Part shown: in pieces, positions 10,921 through 19,977 of the stretch
Position numbering within the stretch: position 1 is the stretch's first letter
How the letters are laid out: every line of letters begins with the position of its first letter
Assembly (NCBI RefSeq): GCF_024206475.1
Contig: NZ_JAMBPR010000044.1
Coordinates: 1-64,000 of the forward strand
Length of the DNA stretch: 64,000 nt
Source: Paraburkholderia sp. CNPSo 3274
GTDB taxonomy: Bacteria; Pseudomonadota; Gammaproteobacteria; Burkholderiales; Burkholderiaceae
Direction of reading: 5' to 3'
Notes under the pieces: generated by a model
Databases searched by the model: none
What the model was told of the DNA's origin: nothing
Seen by the model: the letters and a program-made list of their open reading frames with translations, nothing else
Translations under genes and position numbers: made by a program

Positions 10921-11301
10921 TCAGCGAACCAGTGCTGAGATCGTTGCGATGCCAAGGATCGTCATGATGACCGAGGCGCACACGTGAATGGCGATCTCGC
11001 CCGCGGCCCAGCCGAAACGTCCATGCTGCAGATGCGAAACGACTTCGGCCGAGAACGTCGAGAACGTGGAGAGGCCACCCATGAGGCCGGTAATGACGAA
11101 GAGGCGCCACTCGGCGGAGAGCTGGGGCATGCGCCCGAAGTACGCGACCGCGACGCCGATCACATAGCCCGCGATGATGTTCGACGCGAGCGTGCCGAGC
11201 GGCAGCTCAGGGTAGAGGGCATTCAGGCGTAGCCCGAGAACCCAGCGCAGCAGCGAACCGAGCGCGCCGCCAATGCCGACGGCGAGGATGGACAAATACA
11301 T
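10921..11301 (-). CDS. crcB: Fluoride ion channel CrcB (Fluc)
   Basis: A 126-residue four-helix membrane protein matching single-subunit Fluc channels. The N-terminus has GIGGALGSLLRWVLG, the pore asparagine region is LASNIIAGYVIG (N41), and the signature GLMGGLSTFSTFSAE lies at residues 72-86. It exports toxic fluoride passively as an antiparallel dimer. ATG 11301 is chosen for the family-like MYLSILAVGIGG start; an in-frame upstream ATG at 11343 would add 14 residues. I searched the upstream region for the fluoride riboswitch core and did not see it. Confidence 0.95.
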   Translation of the reverse strand: MYLSILAVGIGGALGSLLRWVLGLRLNALYPELPLGTLASNIIAGYVIGVAVAYFGRMPQLSAEWRLFVITGLMGGLSTFSTFSAEVVSHLQHGRFGWAAGEIAIHVCASVIMTILGIATISALVR

Positions 11302-11328
11302 GGTATGGAGTGGTTGAGGGCGCAATAT

Positions 11329-11354
11329 GAGCCGGTGCGCCATGCCGCCGGCTC
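11329..11354 (-). promoter_or_regulatory. Inverted repeat upstream of crcB
   Basis: GAGCCGG and CCGGCTC are separated by 12 bases, about 30 bases before the chosen crcB start. It could be an operator or an mRNA hairpin. The sequence does not resemble the known fluoride riboswitch. Confidence 0.3.
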
Positions 11355-11479
11355 TGTCTTTCTACCGTTTTCGAGCACGGAGTGTAGCACCGGCCGGGAC
11401 CGGCGGTTTCACGCCAGGGTTGCTCGCCCTCAGACCTCGCCTGCCCGGGTTCTGTTGCGAACCCACGCCGGGCGGCGTG

Positions 11480-12226
11480 TCAGACGATCCCGCCGTTCGC
11501 GCGCAGGACCTGGCCATTGACCCAGCCACCGTCCGGGCCCGCGAGGAACGATACGGCACTCGCAATGTCGCCGGGTTGCCCGAGGCGCTGCAGCGGCGGC
11601 ATGTTCGCGAAATGCTGGACCTGCTCTTCGGTTTTGCCGCTGAGGAACAATTCTGTGGCCACCGGCCCCGGCGCGACCGCGTTCACGCAAATGGAGCGTC
11701 CGCGCAGCTCGCGTGCGAACACGCGCGTGATCGTCTCCACGGCCGCCTTGCTTGCCGTATAGAGCGCGTAACCGGGCAGATTCATCGCGAGCACGGAGGT
11801 CGAGAAGTTGATCACGCGGCCGCCTTCCGCGAGCTTCGTCGCCGCTTCGCGCAGCGTGTTGAGCGTGCCGCGTACGTTGATGTCGAAGGTTTCGTCGTAG
11901 ATCGCGTCGGTCGAATCGGCAACCGTGACCGTCTTCATGATGCCCGCGTTGTTCACGAGCAGCGTGGGTTGGCCCAGAGCTTCGGCCGTGGTTTCGAAGA
12001 GGCGGCGCACGTCGCCGGTCTTCGCGATGTTCGCTTGCACGGCGATGGCGCGACCGCCGCCCGCCGCGATCTTCGCGACGAGCGCTTCGGCTTCGGCGCT
12101 GCGCGAAGCGTAGTTGATGACGACGGCGTAACCGTCGCGTGCGAGACGTTCGGCAATGGGGGCGCCTATGCCGCGCGAGGCGCCCGTGACGATGGCGACG
12201 CCGCGCGAGTTCGTGGATGCGTTCAT
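11480..12226 (-). CDS. SDR family NAD(P)-dependent oxidoreductase
   Basis: A 248-residue classical short-chain dehydrogenase/reductase. It has the nucleotide-binding TGASRGIG (residues 14-21), LVNNAG in the middle, the catalytic Ser (NFSTSVLA) and YTASK (Tyr and Lys), and a PGPVATELF segment. The C-terminal GGWVNGQVLRANGGIV is typical of FabG-like members. The start is ATG at 12226 with AAGGA upstream. The gene lies 123 bases downstream of the aldehyde dehydrogenase in the same direction, so the two may be co-transcribed. The substrate is unknown. Confidence 0.93.
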   Translation of the reverse strand: MNASTNSRGVAIVTGASRGIGAPIAERLARDGYAVVINYASRSAEAEALVAKIAAGGGRAIAVQANIAKTGDVRRLFETTAEALGQPTLLVNNAGIMKTVTVADSTDAIYDETFDINVRGTLNTLREAATKLAEGGRVINFSTSVLAMNLPGYALYTASKAAVETITRVFARELRGRSICVNAVAPGPVATELFLSGKTEEQVQHFANMPPLQRLGQPGDIASAVSFLAGPDGGWVNGQVLRANGGIV

Positions 12227-12349
12227 GATCGGAGTCCTTCTCGTGAGGGGTGAGAACGGGCTCGATCATGAACGAAACCATGGCGGCGATCGTTGTGTGC
12301 CGCCGGATTTCATCATTCCATTTCGATTAACAATGCTGCATTGCGGCGC

Positions 12350-13828
12350 TCAGTAGGCGATGCAGACGGATTTCGTCTCCGTGTACGCGTCGATGATCGC
12401 CCGGCCGTGCTCGCGGCCGATGCCCGAGGCCTTGAAGCCGCCGAAGGGGAGTGCCGGATCGACCATGTTGTGCGTGTTCACCCATACGGTGCCCGCCTGC
12501 ACGCCGTCTACTACGCGCAGCGCGCGGTCGAGCTGGTTGGTCCAGACGCTCGCGCCCAGACCGTACTCCGAAGCATTCGCCGCCGCGACGGCCTCCTCGA
12601 CATCGTCATACGGCATGGCGACGAGCACCGGCCCGAACACCTCTTCGCGTACGACGGTAAGCGGCTTGTTGGCCGCGTTCGAAATCACCGTTGGCTCGAT
12701 GAAGAAGCCGGGTCGATTGCCGTCGCCGCCGCCCGCCACGATCTCGCCGCCTTCGGCGCGTCCCTGCGCGATCATGCCGGCGACCTTGGCGCGATGACGC
12801 GCCGAAACGAGCGGGCCCATCTGCGTGGCCGCATCGAAACCCGAACCGAGCACGGTTGCGCGCGCAACGTGTGCGATGCCGTCGACGATCTCATCAAAAC
12901 GCGCTCGCGGCAGATACAGGCGCGAGCCTGCCGTACAGACCTGGCCGTGATTGAAGAAGATCGCGCCGGCCGCGCCTTCGATCGCACGCTGCGGATCGCA
13001 GTCGTCGAGCACGATCACGGGGCTCTTGCCGCCCAGCTCCAGCGACACGCGCTTGAGGTCGCTCGCGCATTGCTTGCCGATGATGCGGCCGACTTCGGTC
13101 GACCCCGTGAAGGTGACTTTGTCCACCTGCGCATGGCGAACGAGCGCCGCGCCCGCCGTTTCGCCCTGGCCCGTGACGACATTGAACACGCCCGGTGGAA
13201 AGCCGGCTTCGTGCGCGAGTTCGGCAAGGCGTATGGCGGTGAGCGGCGTTTCCTCGGCGGGCTTGAGCACCACGGTGCAGCCGCAGGCGAGCGCGGGCGC
13301 AATTTTCCAGACCGCCATCAGCAGCGGAAAATTCCACGGCACGATCGCGGCGACCACGCCCGCGGGCACGCGCCGCGTGGAGGCGTTGTAGCGCACGCCG
13401 GGTGGGAACGCGAGCGAGAGATCTACGGTGCTGCCCTCGATCTTGGTGGCCCAGCCGGCCATATAGCGCAGCCATTGCACGCTGCCGCCCACTTCGAGCA
13501 TCTTGGAGAAGCCTAGCAGCTTGCCCTGGTTGAGCGTTTCGAGCGCGGCGAGTTCGTCGCCGTGCTGCTCGACGAGGTCGGCGAGTTTGAGCAGCAGGCG
13601 CTCGCGCGCGGCGGGCGGCATGCACCGCCACGTGTCGGCTTCGAAAGCGCGGCGCGCGGCGGTGACGGCGGCGTCGATGTCGGCGTCGCTGGCGTCGGGC
13701 ACCTGGGCGATCTCCGCGCCCGTGGCGGGATTGAATACGGCAAACGTGCGGCCGTTGCCGCTTTCGCAAAAACGGCCGTCGACGAACATCTGTGTGCGGA
13801 TCGTGTGCGTGAAGTCATGGCGGTCCAT
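12350..13828 (-). CDS. NAD-dependent aldehyde dehydrogenase
   Basis: A 492-residue ALDH-superfamily enzyme that oxidises an aldehyde to its acid. FNPATG lies near the N-terminus, PWNFPLLMAVWKIAPAL follows, and FTGSTEVGR is the cofactor region. Catalytic Glu264 is in ELGGKSP, nucleophile Cys298 in GQVCTAGSR, and EEVFGPV is near the C-terminus. The start at 13828 (MDRHDF) has GGAGA upstream; the open frame continues to 14104 but without family similarity. It lies close to a copper amine oxidase on the same strand, so it may oxidise the aldehyde that the oxidase releases. Confidence 0.95.
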   Translation of the reverse strand: MDRHDFTHTIRTQMFVDGRFCESGNGRTFAVFNPATGAEIAQVPDASDADIDAAVTAARRAFEADTWRCMPPAARERLLLKLADLVEQHGDELAALETLNQGKLLGFSKMLEVGGSVQWLRYMAGWATKIEGSTVDLSLAFPPGVRYNASTRRVPAGVVAAIVPWNFPLLMAVWKIAPALACGCTVVLKPAEETPLTAIRLAELAHEAGFPPGVFNVVTGQGETAGAALVRHAQVDKVTFTGSTEVGRIIGKQCASDLKRVSLELGGKSPVIVLDDCDPQRAIEGAAGAIFFNHGQVCTAGSRLYLPRARFDEIVDGIAHVARATVLGSGFDAATQMGPLVSARHRAKVAGMIAQGRAEGGEIVAGGGDGNRPGFFIEPTVISNAANKPLTVVREEVFGPVLVAMPYDDVEEAVAAANASEYGLGASVWTNQLDRALRVVDGVQAGTVWVNTHNMVDPALPFGGFKASGIGREHGRAIIDAYTETKSVCIAY

Positions 13829-13877
13829 ACCGTCTCCTGATTTAAGTAGCAATGCGAACGTTTCTTCGGTGATTGTT

Positions 13878-14858
13878 TCAGAGTAAGTCGATTGTGCTGC
13901 CCGCAGCGAGTGCGGCTGAAGCAGCGTAGGGCGCGTGCGTAGGGAATCGGCGTGGCGTCGCGAATGCGTATGCACATGCAAGATTGAGCGCGCCGCCAAC
14001 GAGGAACAGCGCGTAAAAGCCTTGTCCAAAGCCCCATGACGTGGTGGCGAGCGCCGCGCCTGCAAGCATGCCTGCGTGATGCGCGAGGCCGGGGCAGCCG
14101 GCACCCGACGCGCGAGACGCTCGGCCGCCGCGCATGAGCGTGGGGAGCGTCAGGTAATCGAGCACGGCGAATGCGGGGGCAGCGAGCGCAGCCCACGGCG
14201 CGAGACAATCGAACGTGAGCGAGGCGAGCAGCGAGCCGCGCAATACGAAGAGCACGAGCAGCGCGCGCCGGTAATCGACGCGATCGGCGAGCCAGCCTGC
14301 GAGACTCACCACGGCGAGCGACGTCACTACCTGCGTCACGGATATCGGAGCGCCACCGCAGAGCGCAAAAAACTGGAAGCGCGCGAGCACGCCGCTCGAT
14401 AGGCCCGCAAGCAGCGCGGGTGCGGTGAGCAGTATGCCGTTGTGCCACACTGGCGCCGTTGCGTGCGTATGCATCGATCGTGCCGCGCCATCACGCGCGC
14501 ACCGCAAGTGCGCACACGCAGCGGCGATCAGGGCGATGCCGCCCAGGATGAGCGGCGTCTGCGCGAGCGTTGCACCTGCGCGCGCGCCGGCGCTCATTGC
14601 CGCGATCGTGAGGACGAGTGCGCTCGCGATCGGCACGGTGGCACGCGTCGCGATGCAGCGAGCAAGCGTGCCTGGGATCAGCGCCATCGCAAGCAAGGCA
14701 AGCGCGCTCGCGGCGAATGCGGCAAACGGCGCGCCGGCCTGCATCGCCGCGATCATGACGCCTCCAGCAAGCGCGCTCGCGCCGCCTGTGATCGACGCCC
14801 AGACACACAGCGGACGTCCCGCGTGCATCACAGCAAGGCGGCGCTCGCGCGGCATCAT
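13878..14858 (-). CDS. MFS-like membrane protein (short, possibly degenerate)
   Basis: A 326-residue hydrophobic protein, shorter than normal 400-residue MFS permeases. The second half carries an MFS motif-A-like loop (GWLADRVDYRRALL) and a family-like end with a GLAHHAGMLAGAALATTSWGFGQGFYALF-type pair of helices. The first half is rich in Ala and has no recognisable MFS motif. The start (ATG 14858 or 14855) lies 7 bases after the amine oxidase stop, so it is translated from the same mRNA. A carrier for an amine or its product is a guess from context. Confidence 0.6.
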   Translation of the reverse strand: MMPRERRLAVMHAGRPLCVWASITGGASALAGGVMIAAMQAGAPFAAFAASALALLAMALIPGTLARCIATRATVPIASALVLTIAAMSAGARAGATLAQTPLILGGIALIAAACAHLRCARDGAARSMHTHATAPVWHNGILLTAPALLAGLSSGVLARFQFFALCGGAPISVTQVVTSLAVVSLAGWLADRVDYRRALLVLFVLRGSLLASLTFDCLAPWAALAAPAFAVLDYLTLPTLMRGGRASRASGAGCPGLAHHAGMLAGAALATTSWGFGQGFYALFLVGGALNLACAYAFATPRRFPTHAPYAASAALAAGSTIDLL

Positions 14859-14865
14859 CGCGTGC

Positions 14866-16848
14866 TCACTGCTTGCTGCGGCAGCACGATTTTGCTTCGG
14901 GCGCATTTGCATCGTCCTGCACGCTATGCGGATCGCGCCCGCCCGGCAGGTCCATCGCGGGATTGCCATAGAAGAAGTTGTTGGGCTTGAGCATGAAGCC
15001 CGCATACTCCACCGGCATCACGGGGAAATCCTCGGGCTTGCACACGTGCGTGTGGCCGAAGCTGTGCCACAGCACGATGTCCTCGTTCTCCACGTTGCGG
15101 TTCGCCTCGATATAGCGCGGCAGGCCGTCGCCGCCCGCGTGCTGGTTCGGATAGTCGCCGCTCGCGTAGCGCTGCGTCGCGTCGTACGGCGTGACCCACA
15201 CGTGGCGTGTGGCAAAGCCGCCGCGCTGGCGCACTTTCGAGTTGGGATCGGCGAGCATGAGCGGCGAGTCGTTGATGATGAGCTTGTAGCCCGGATTCGC
15301 ACCCACGCGGTTTTTCACGTTCGGGTTCACGACTTTCCAGAAACGCCCGGTTTGACCGTTGGCGTTACGCGCCGCTTCCTGCTCGGTCTTGAGCACGCGC
15401 TTGCTCGTATCGAATACGTTGCCGTACGGATTCTCGGCACCCATCGCGCGCGGCGTGAATTCATGCTCGGTGACGGAGTTCTTCTCGCCGTCCACCATCA
15501 TGTGCAGGCGCGCGTTGAAGAAGTGCTGATGCGTCGGGCCGCCCAGGTTTTCGGTGACCATGCCGCCCCACGGGTAGGTGTCGCCGTCTGCCACTGCCGA
15601 GGTCTGGATGATGCCCGTGAGCTTGCATTCGAGCTGGATCGTGCCGTCTTGATAGAAGTACCAGTAAAAGCCGTAGTCGTAATTGCCCACCGTCGCGAAG
15701 AAGGAGATCACGAGGCGCCGCGAACGGCGCATCTCGAACACGCCCGTGCGGAACTCATAGTGCTTCCAGAGTGTGCCGTAATCCTCCTCGTGCAGGCACA
15801 CCGCATTCTTCATGTTGAAGCCGTTGCCGAAGTCGTCGGCGGACGGAATGTCGAAATAGCGGATCGTGCCGAGGCAATCGCAGCCCAGTTCGAGCTGGTT
15901 CGCGAGCTTGCCGAGTCCATATTCGCCCGCATCGAAGGCGCTTTTCCAGTAGTGGTTCGTGGTGGGGTCCGAGTAGGGCACGCACATCTCGGTCACGCTC
16001 GCGCGGTAGACGATAGGGCGCGGCGCGCTCTTACCATCGTCCCACGTGATCTGGTGCAGCACGAGCCCTTCGCGCGGCGTGAAGCCCACGCGAAATTTCC
16101 AGTTCTGCCAACTAACCTGCCAGCCGTCTATCGTGAAGCTCGGGCCTTCAGGCTGGCTGATGGAGAGCGGCTTGACGGTGGCGCGCGGCGCGCCGAGGCT
16201 TGGCGTGTCGTAATTGTGCTTTGCGCGCGGAATGGGGATGATGCGGCCGTCGTCGATCAGCTCGATCACCTTGTGCGCGAGCAGGTCCACCACGGCGACG
16301 ACGCCTTCGATGGGGTGCGCGTAACCATTGTCGGTCAGGGACTCGCGGTAGTAGCTCACGCAGCGCACGAGGCGGCGGCCGTTTTCGTTCGGACGGTCGA
16401 ACGCGCCAGCGGAGAACGGATCGACCTGCACGCGCTCGAGTTCGTCTTCGGTGAGGCCGCGCTTTTTCATGGCCTCGCGCCACGCCGCGTCTTCCTTGAC
16501 GATGCGCTCCGCATTCATGAAGTCTTCGATCATCACGGGCGGCTGGCCATAGGGCGCGCTTTGCAAGCCGAGCGCCTTGCGCGATTCCACTTTCTTCTCG
16601 CGCAGGTCCACGACGAATTCGAGCGTCTGGCTGCGGGTGCGATCGATCGCGATGACGAAGGCGCGGCGCGAGTAGTAATCGCCATGCTTGTATGCCAGCA
16701 CTTCCGCTTTGGGCGGCTCTCGCAGTTCGGCGACAGGAAAGCGCCCATATTCATCGAGCTGCTCCGTGGCTTTCACGATGTCACAGGCAAGCTGCATTTC
16801 GGCAAGGCTCAACGGGTCGAGCGGATACGCGTTCGGATTCGTGTTCAT
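14866..16848 (-). CDS. Copper-containing primary amine oxidase
   Basis: A 660-residue copper amine oxidase (topaquinone enzyme) that oxidises a primary amine to an aldehyde, ammonia and hydrogen peroxide. The cofactor tyrosine is Y390 in the NYDYGFYW motif. The copper ligands are the HQHFF pair and the later histidine in the HTHVCKPEDFPVMP region. The catalytic Asp is in DAGEYG, followed by ELGCDCLG. No signal peptide is visible, so it is probably cytoplasmic like the Arthrobacter enzymes. ATG 16848 is chosen; ATG 16854 is equally possible and no strong ribosome site decides. An AraC regulator is divergent. Confidence 0.96.
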   Translation of the reverse strand: MNTNPNAYPLDPLSLAEMQLACDIVKATEQLDEYGRFPVAELREPPKAEVLAYKHGDYYSRRAFVIAIDRTRSQTLEFVVDLREKKVESRKALGLQSAPYGQPPVMIEDFMNAERIVKEDAAWREAMKKRGLTEDELERVQVDPFSAGAFDRPNENGRRLVRCVSYYRESLTDNGYAHPIEGVVAVVDLLAHKVIELIDDGRIIPIPRAKHNYDTPSLGAPRATVKPLSISQPEGPSFTIDGWQVSWQNWKFRVGFTPREGLVLHQITWDDGKSAPRPIVYRASVTEMCVPYSDPTTNHYWKSAFDAGEYGLGKLANQLELGCDCLGTIRYFDIPSADDFGNGFNMKNAVCLHEEDYGTLWKHYEFRTGVFEMRRSRRLVISFFATVGNYDYGFYWYFYQDGTIQLECKLTGIIQTSAVADGDTYPWGGMVTENLGGPTHQHFFNARLHMMVDGEKNSVTEHEFTPRAMGAENPYGNVFDTSKRVLKTEQEAARNANGQTGRFWKVVNPNVKNRVGANPGYKLIINDSPLMLADPNSKVRQRGGFATRHVWVTPYDATQRYASGDYPNQHAGGDGLPRYIEANRNVENEDIVLWHSFGHTHVCKPEDFPVMPVEYAGFMLKPNNFFYGNPAMDLPGGRDPHSVQDDANAPEAKSCCRSKQ

Positions 16849-17055
16849 AAGCATTTCGTAAGGATGACGTTGGGCGCAACATGGCGTGGGACGGGATGAA
16901 GAATCCGCATTCGTCTCACACGATGTCGATGGGTCAATCGTAGAAACGCCGTAATTTTTTCGCGCTTGCAAAACGCGCCAAAGGGGCGATAGAGTGCGCC
17001 AGAGACGATCGATGGCTAAAACCGTCGGCGCATACAGGCCCTAATGGAGCGAGAC

Positions 17056-18072
17056 ATGAAAAGAGTGCCTGTCAATAGCGGTTTCCCCATGATTCGCGGT
17101 GCCGTGATGGGTCCCATCGTGCGTGCGCTCGACGCCGCTGGTGCGGACTGCGATGCATTGCTGGCCGAGTTCGGCCTGAGTCGCCGGCAACTTTCCAATC
17201 CCTATGAAATCGTGGCGCTGGGGCGTTACGTCGGCGCATTCGAACGCGCGGCGCAAGTGCTCGACGAACCCTTTCTCGGCCTGCGTTTAGGCGCTGAATT
17301 GCAGCTCACGGAACTGGGGCCGGCTGGCCTCGTGTTCATGTCGTCGCCCACGCTCGGCGCCGCAATCCGTAAGTTCACCGATACGCTTGGCTCGTGGCAA
17401 AGCGCGACGGCTGTCGATCTCGTGAGCGACAACGCATGGCCGATGTGGAGCTATCGCATCGCGCATACGCAGATCTGGCCGCGCCGGCAGGACGCCGAGT
17501 ACAGCGTATCCGCCATGTGCCACATGATTCGCCAGGTGCGGGGCGTGGCGTGGACGCCGTGCGAGATTCATTTCGAGCACGCAGCGCCCGAGGACCTCAA
17601 GCCCTATATGCGCCTCTTTCGCGTGCCGGTGCGCTTCCAGCAGCCGGCAAACGGCGTGGTCGTGCACCCGCACGATCTCGACACGCCGCTCAAGAGCGCC
17701 GACGTGCAGATGGCGCGCATGATGGAGCGCCACGCGACCGACCTCATTTCGCGCGACACGATCCCGCATACGCTCGTGGACCAGGTGCGCGATCTCGTGA
17801 CGCGCCGGCTCGCGCGCGAGAAGCTCGTGGTCGGCGATATCGCGAAGGACCTCGGGCTTTCGGACCGCTCCTTGCAGCGGCACCTCGCCGACGCCGGTAC
17901 CTCCGTGCGCCAGATCATTCGCGAAGAGCGCGAGCGCAGCGTGGCGGTGCTGCGCGAGCAGGAGGGCATGACCAACGCGGCCGTGGCCCGCGCAGTAGGT
18001 TATGCCGACGCCACGGTGCTATGGCGTGCGACGCGCAACTGGGGCCGCCCAGGCGCTAAACGAAGCCGCTAG
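17056..18072 (+). CDS. AraC family transcriptional regulator
   Basis: A 338-residue regulator with an N-terminal arabinose-binding-like sensor domain (ALLAEFGLSRRQLSNPYE through GLRLGAELQLTELG) and a C-terminal AraC double helix-turn-helix. The first HTH is KLVVGDIAKDLGLSDRSLQRHL. The second is NAAVARAVGYADATVLWRA. The last segment (TRNWGRPGAKRSR) is a little shorter than usual. ATG 17056 has GGAGCGAG upstream; ATG 17044 is the alternative. It is divergent from the copper amine oxidase and probably controls it, as AraC regulators do for many amine oxidases. Confidence 0.9.
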   Translation: MKRVPVNSGFPMIRGAVMGPIVRALDAAGADCDALLAEFGLSRRQLSNPYEIVALGRYVGAFERAAQVLDEPFLGLRLGAELQLTELGPAGLVFMSSPTLGAAIRKFTDTLGSWQSATAVDLVSDNAWPMWSYRIAHTQIWPRRQDAEYSVSAMCHMIRQVRGVAWTPCEIHFEHAAPEDLKPYMRLFRVPVRFQQPANGVVVHPHDLDTPLKSADVQMARMMERHATDLISRDTIPHTLVDQVRDLVTRRLAREKLVVGDIAKDLGLSDRSLQRHLADAGTSVRQIIREERERSVAVLREQEGMTNAAVARAVGYADATVLWRATRNWGRPGAKRSR

Positions 18073-18386
18073 CGCCAAAGTCGTGAAAGCAGATTGATGG
18101 CTTTCGGTAAGTTTGTGGGCTGAATAAAGTACGAATTCCCAGCTCAAGGCATTAATGAGGATGCCGAAGGTAATATCGACCGCTTCCACGCGGTTAAGTG
18201 AAAACCCGCTCCAGCCCTGGCGCACTTTATCGAGTAATTGGCGCGTTGCGCCAAGTCGGCGAGTTTATTAGCTGCCTACCATGCGCTCAATCCGAATCGG
18301 GAAATTCGATTCGTCGAGCGCCAGAGGCACGCGGTTCTTCATCGTGTCGTATGGCGAACCCAGAACAGACACCAGCAGAGGCAACG
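18073..18386. other. Intergenic region before the APC permease
   Basis: This 314-base gap lies between the AraC gene and the permease. It is visibly richer in A and T than its surroundings (for example around 18105-18200). It is likely to hold the permease promoter. I saw no clear terminator, repeat or RNA. Confidence 0.4.
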
Positions 18387-19838
18387 ATGAACGAACCGTA
18401 TTCTCCCGCTCACCTCGTTGGAGACAACGCGGCAGTGGACTCACAGCGCAGCCTGCTCGGACTTTGGCAGATCGTCTTTCTCGTCATTTCCGCAGCGGCG
18501 CCGCTCACCGGCATGCTGGGCGCGGTGCCGCCGGCCATCAGCCTTGGCAACGGTGCGGGCATTCCCGGCGCATTCGTGATCGCGGGCGTGGTGCTGCTCG
18601 TGTTCAGCGTGGGCTTCGCTTCGATGAGCCGCCACATCGTGCGCGCCGGCGCGTTCTACGCTTACATCACGGCGGGTTTCGGCCGCCCCGTCGGCATGGC
18701 CGGCGCGCTCGTCGCGCTGCTCTCGTACACGAGCATCCAGATCGCGCTGTACGGTCTGTTCGGCTTCTTCTGCACGGTGGTGCTCGGCCCATTGATGCAT
18801 GGTTCGCTGCCGTGGTACGCGTATTCATTCGCGTGCCTCGTCGTCGTGCAGTTCACCGGCATTCGCGGCATCGACCTGAACAGCCGCCTGCTCGGCGTGC
18901 TCATGTGTCTCGAACTCGGCATCCTGCTGGTGCTGAGTCTCGCGATCGTGATTCATCATGGCGGACCGGATGGCCTCACGCTCGCGCCGTTTTCGCCGCG
19001 CCACGTATTCAGCGGACACCTCGGCATCGCGGTGATGTTCGCGCTCGCGTCGTTCATCGGCTTCGAGGCCACGGCGATCTATGGCAAGGAGTGCCGCGAC
19101 CCGAAGGTCACGGTGCCGCGCGCCACGTATGTTTCCGTTACGCTGATTCTCGTATTCTTTGCGTTCGTCACGTGGGCCATCGTTTGTGCCTACGGCATCA
19201 GCAACGTCACGGACGTCGCGGCGAAACAGCCGGGCGACTTCTGGTTCATCCAGTCGACGAAGTACCTGGGCGGCGCGATGACCACGACGATGAGCTTCCT
19301 GCTGCTTTCCAGTATCTTCGCGAGCCTGCTGTCGTTCCACAACACAATCGTGCGATACATCCACGCACTCTCGGGTGAGGGGATTCTTCCCGCGTTGCTC
19401 GACCGCCTGCATCCGAAGTATGGATCGCCGTATCTCGCGAGCTATCTGCAGACGCTTTCGGTCGCTGCGCCGGTGGGCCTTTTTGTTGTCGCAGGCAGCG
19501 ATCCGTTCAATATCGTGTTCAGCTGGGGCTCGGCGCTCGGCACCATTGGCATTGTCATGCTGCAGGCGGTCACGAGTTTTTCGGTGGCGGCGTTTTTCCG
19601 CGCCACCAGGAAGGACACGCGCCTGTGGCACGCGTTCCTCGCGCCTGTGCTGGGCGGCTGCGGTTTGCTCGCCATCGGCATCGTGCTAATCGGCAATCTC
19701 GACGCGCTCGCCGGCTCCGATAGCCCCGTCGTGCGCGCCTTCCCGTGGGTCGTTCTCGCGGTGGCGCTGATCGGCGTGGCGATTGCCTTCGTGCTCAAGC
19801 GTTCGCGACCGGACATCTACGCCCGGTTCGGTCAATAA
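18387..19838 (+). CDS. APC family amino acid/amine permease
   Basis: A 483-residue, twelve-helix transporter of the amino acid-polyamine-organocation superfamily. The first helix region LWQIVFLVISAAAPLTGMLG and the FIGFEATAIYGKECRDP segment, where helix 6 breaks for substrate binding, are family hallmarks. The start ATG 18387 has AGAGG upstream; the longer in-frame opening to 18198 is rejected. Position between the AraC/amine oxidase genes and a porin suggests uptake of the amine oxidised by the oxidase, but this is inference from context. Confidence 0.92.
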   Translation: MNEPYSPAHLVGDNAAVDSQRSLLGLWQIVFLVISAAAPLTGMLGAVPPAISLGNGAGIPGAFVIAGVVLLVFSVGFASMSRHIVRAGAFYAYITAGFGRPVGMAGALVALLSYTSIQIALYGLFGFFCTVVLGPLMHGSLPWYAYSFACLVVVQFTGIRGIDLNSRLLGVLMCLELGILLVLSLAIVIHHGGPDGLTLAPFSPRHVFSGHLGIAVMFALASFIGFEATAIYGKECRDPKVTVPRATYVSVTLILVFFAFVTWAIVCAYGISNVTDVAAKQPGDFWFIQSTKYLGGAMTTTMSFLLLSSIFASLLSFHNTIVRYIHALSGEGILPALLDRLHPKYGSPYLASYLQTLSVAAPVGLFVVAGSDPFNIVFSWGSALGTIGIVMLQAVTSFSVAAFFRATRKDTRLWHAFLAPVLGGCGLLAIGIVLIGNLDALAGSDSPVVRAFPWVVLAVALIGVAIAFVLKRSRPDIYARFGQ

Positions 19839-19977
19839 AAATTCGCCAGCGACGCGCTTCGCGCAAAGCCCTCGATTCACGCAGTTCTTGACAAGTGCGG
19901 CGCACTCTCCGGCGCCGCGCTCCGGCCGCGCACGTGCATGCAGCGCAGCGGCCCACCTCTCTCGAAAAGACAACGAC

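Noticed and set aside
11302..11400. Fluoride riboswitch upstream of crcB
   Set aside because: The conserved riboswitch core and pseudoknot sequence were not found; only a simple inverted repeat is seen.
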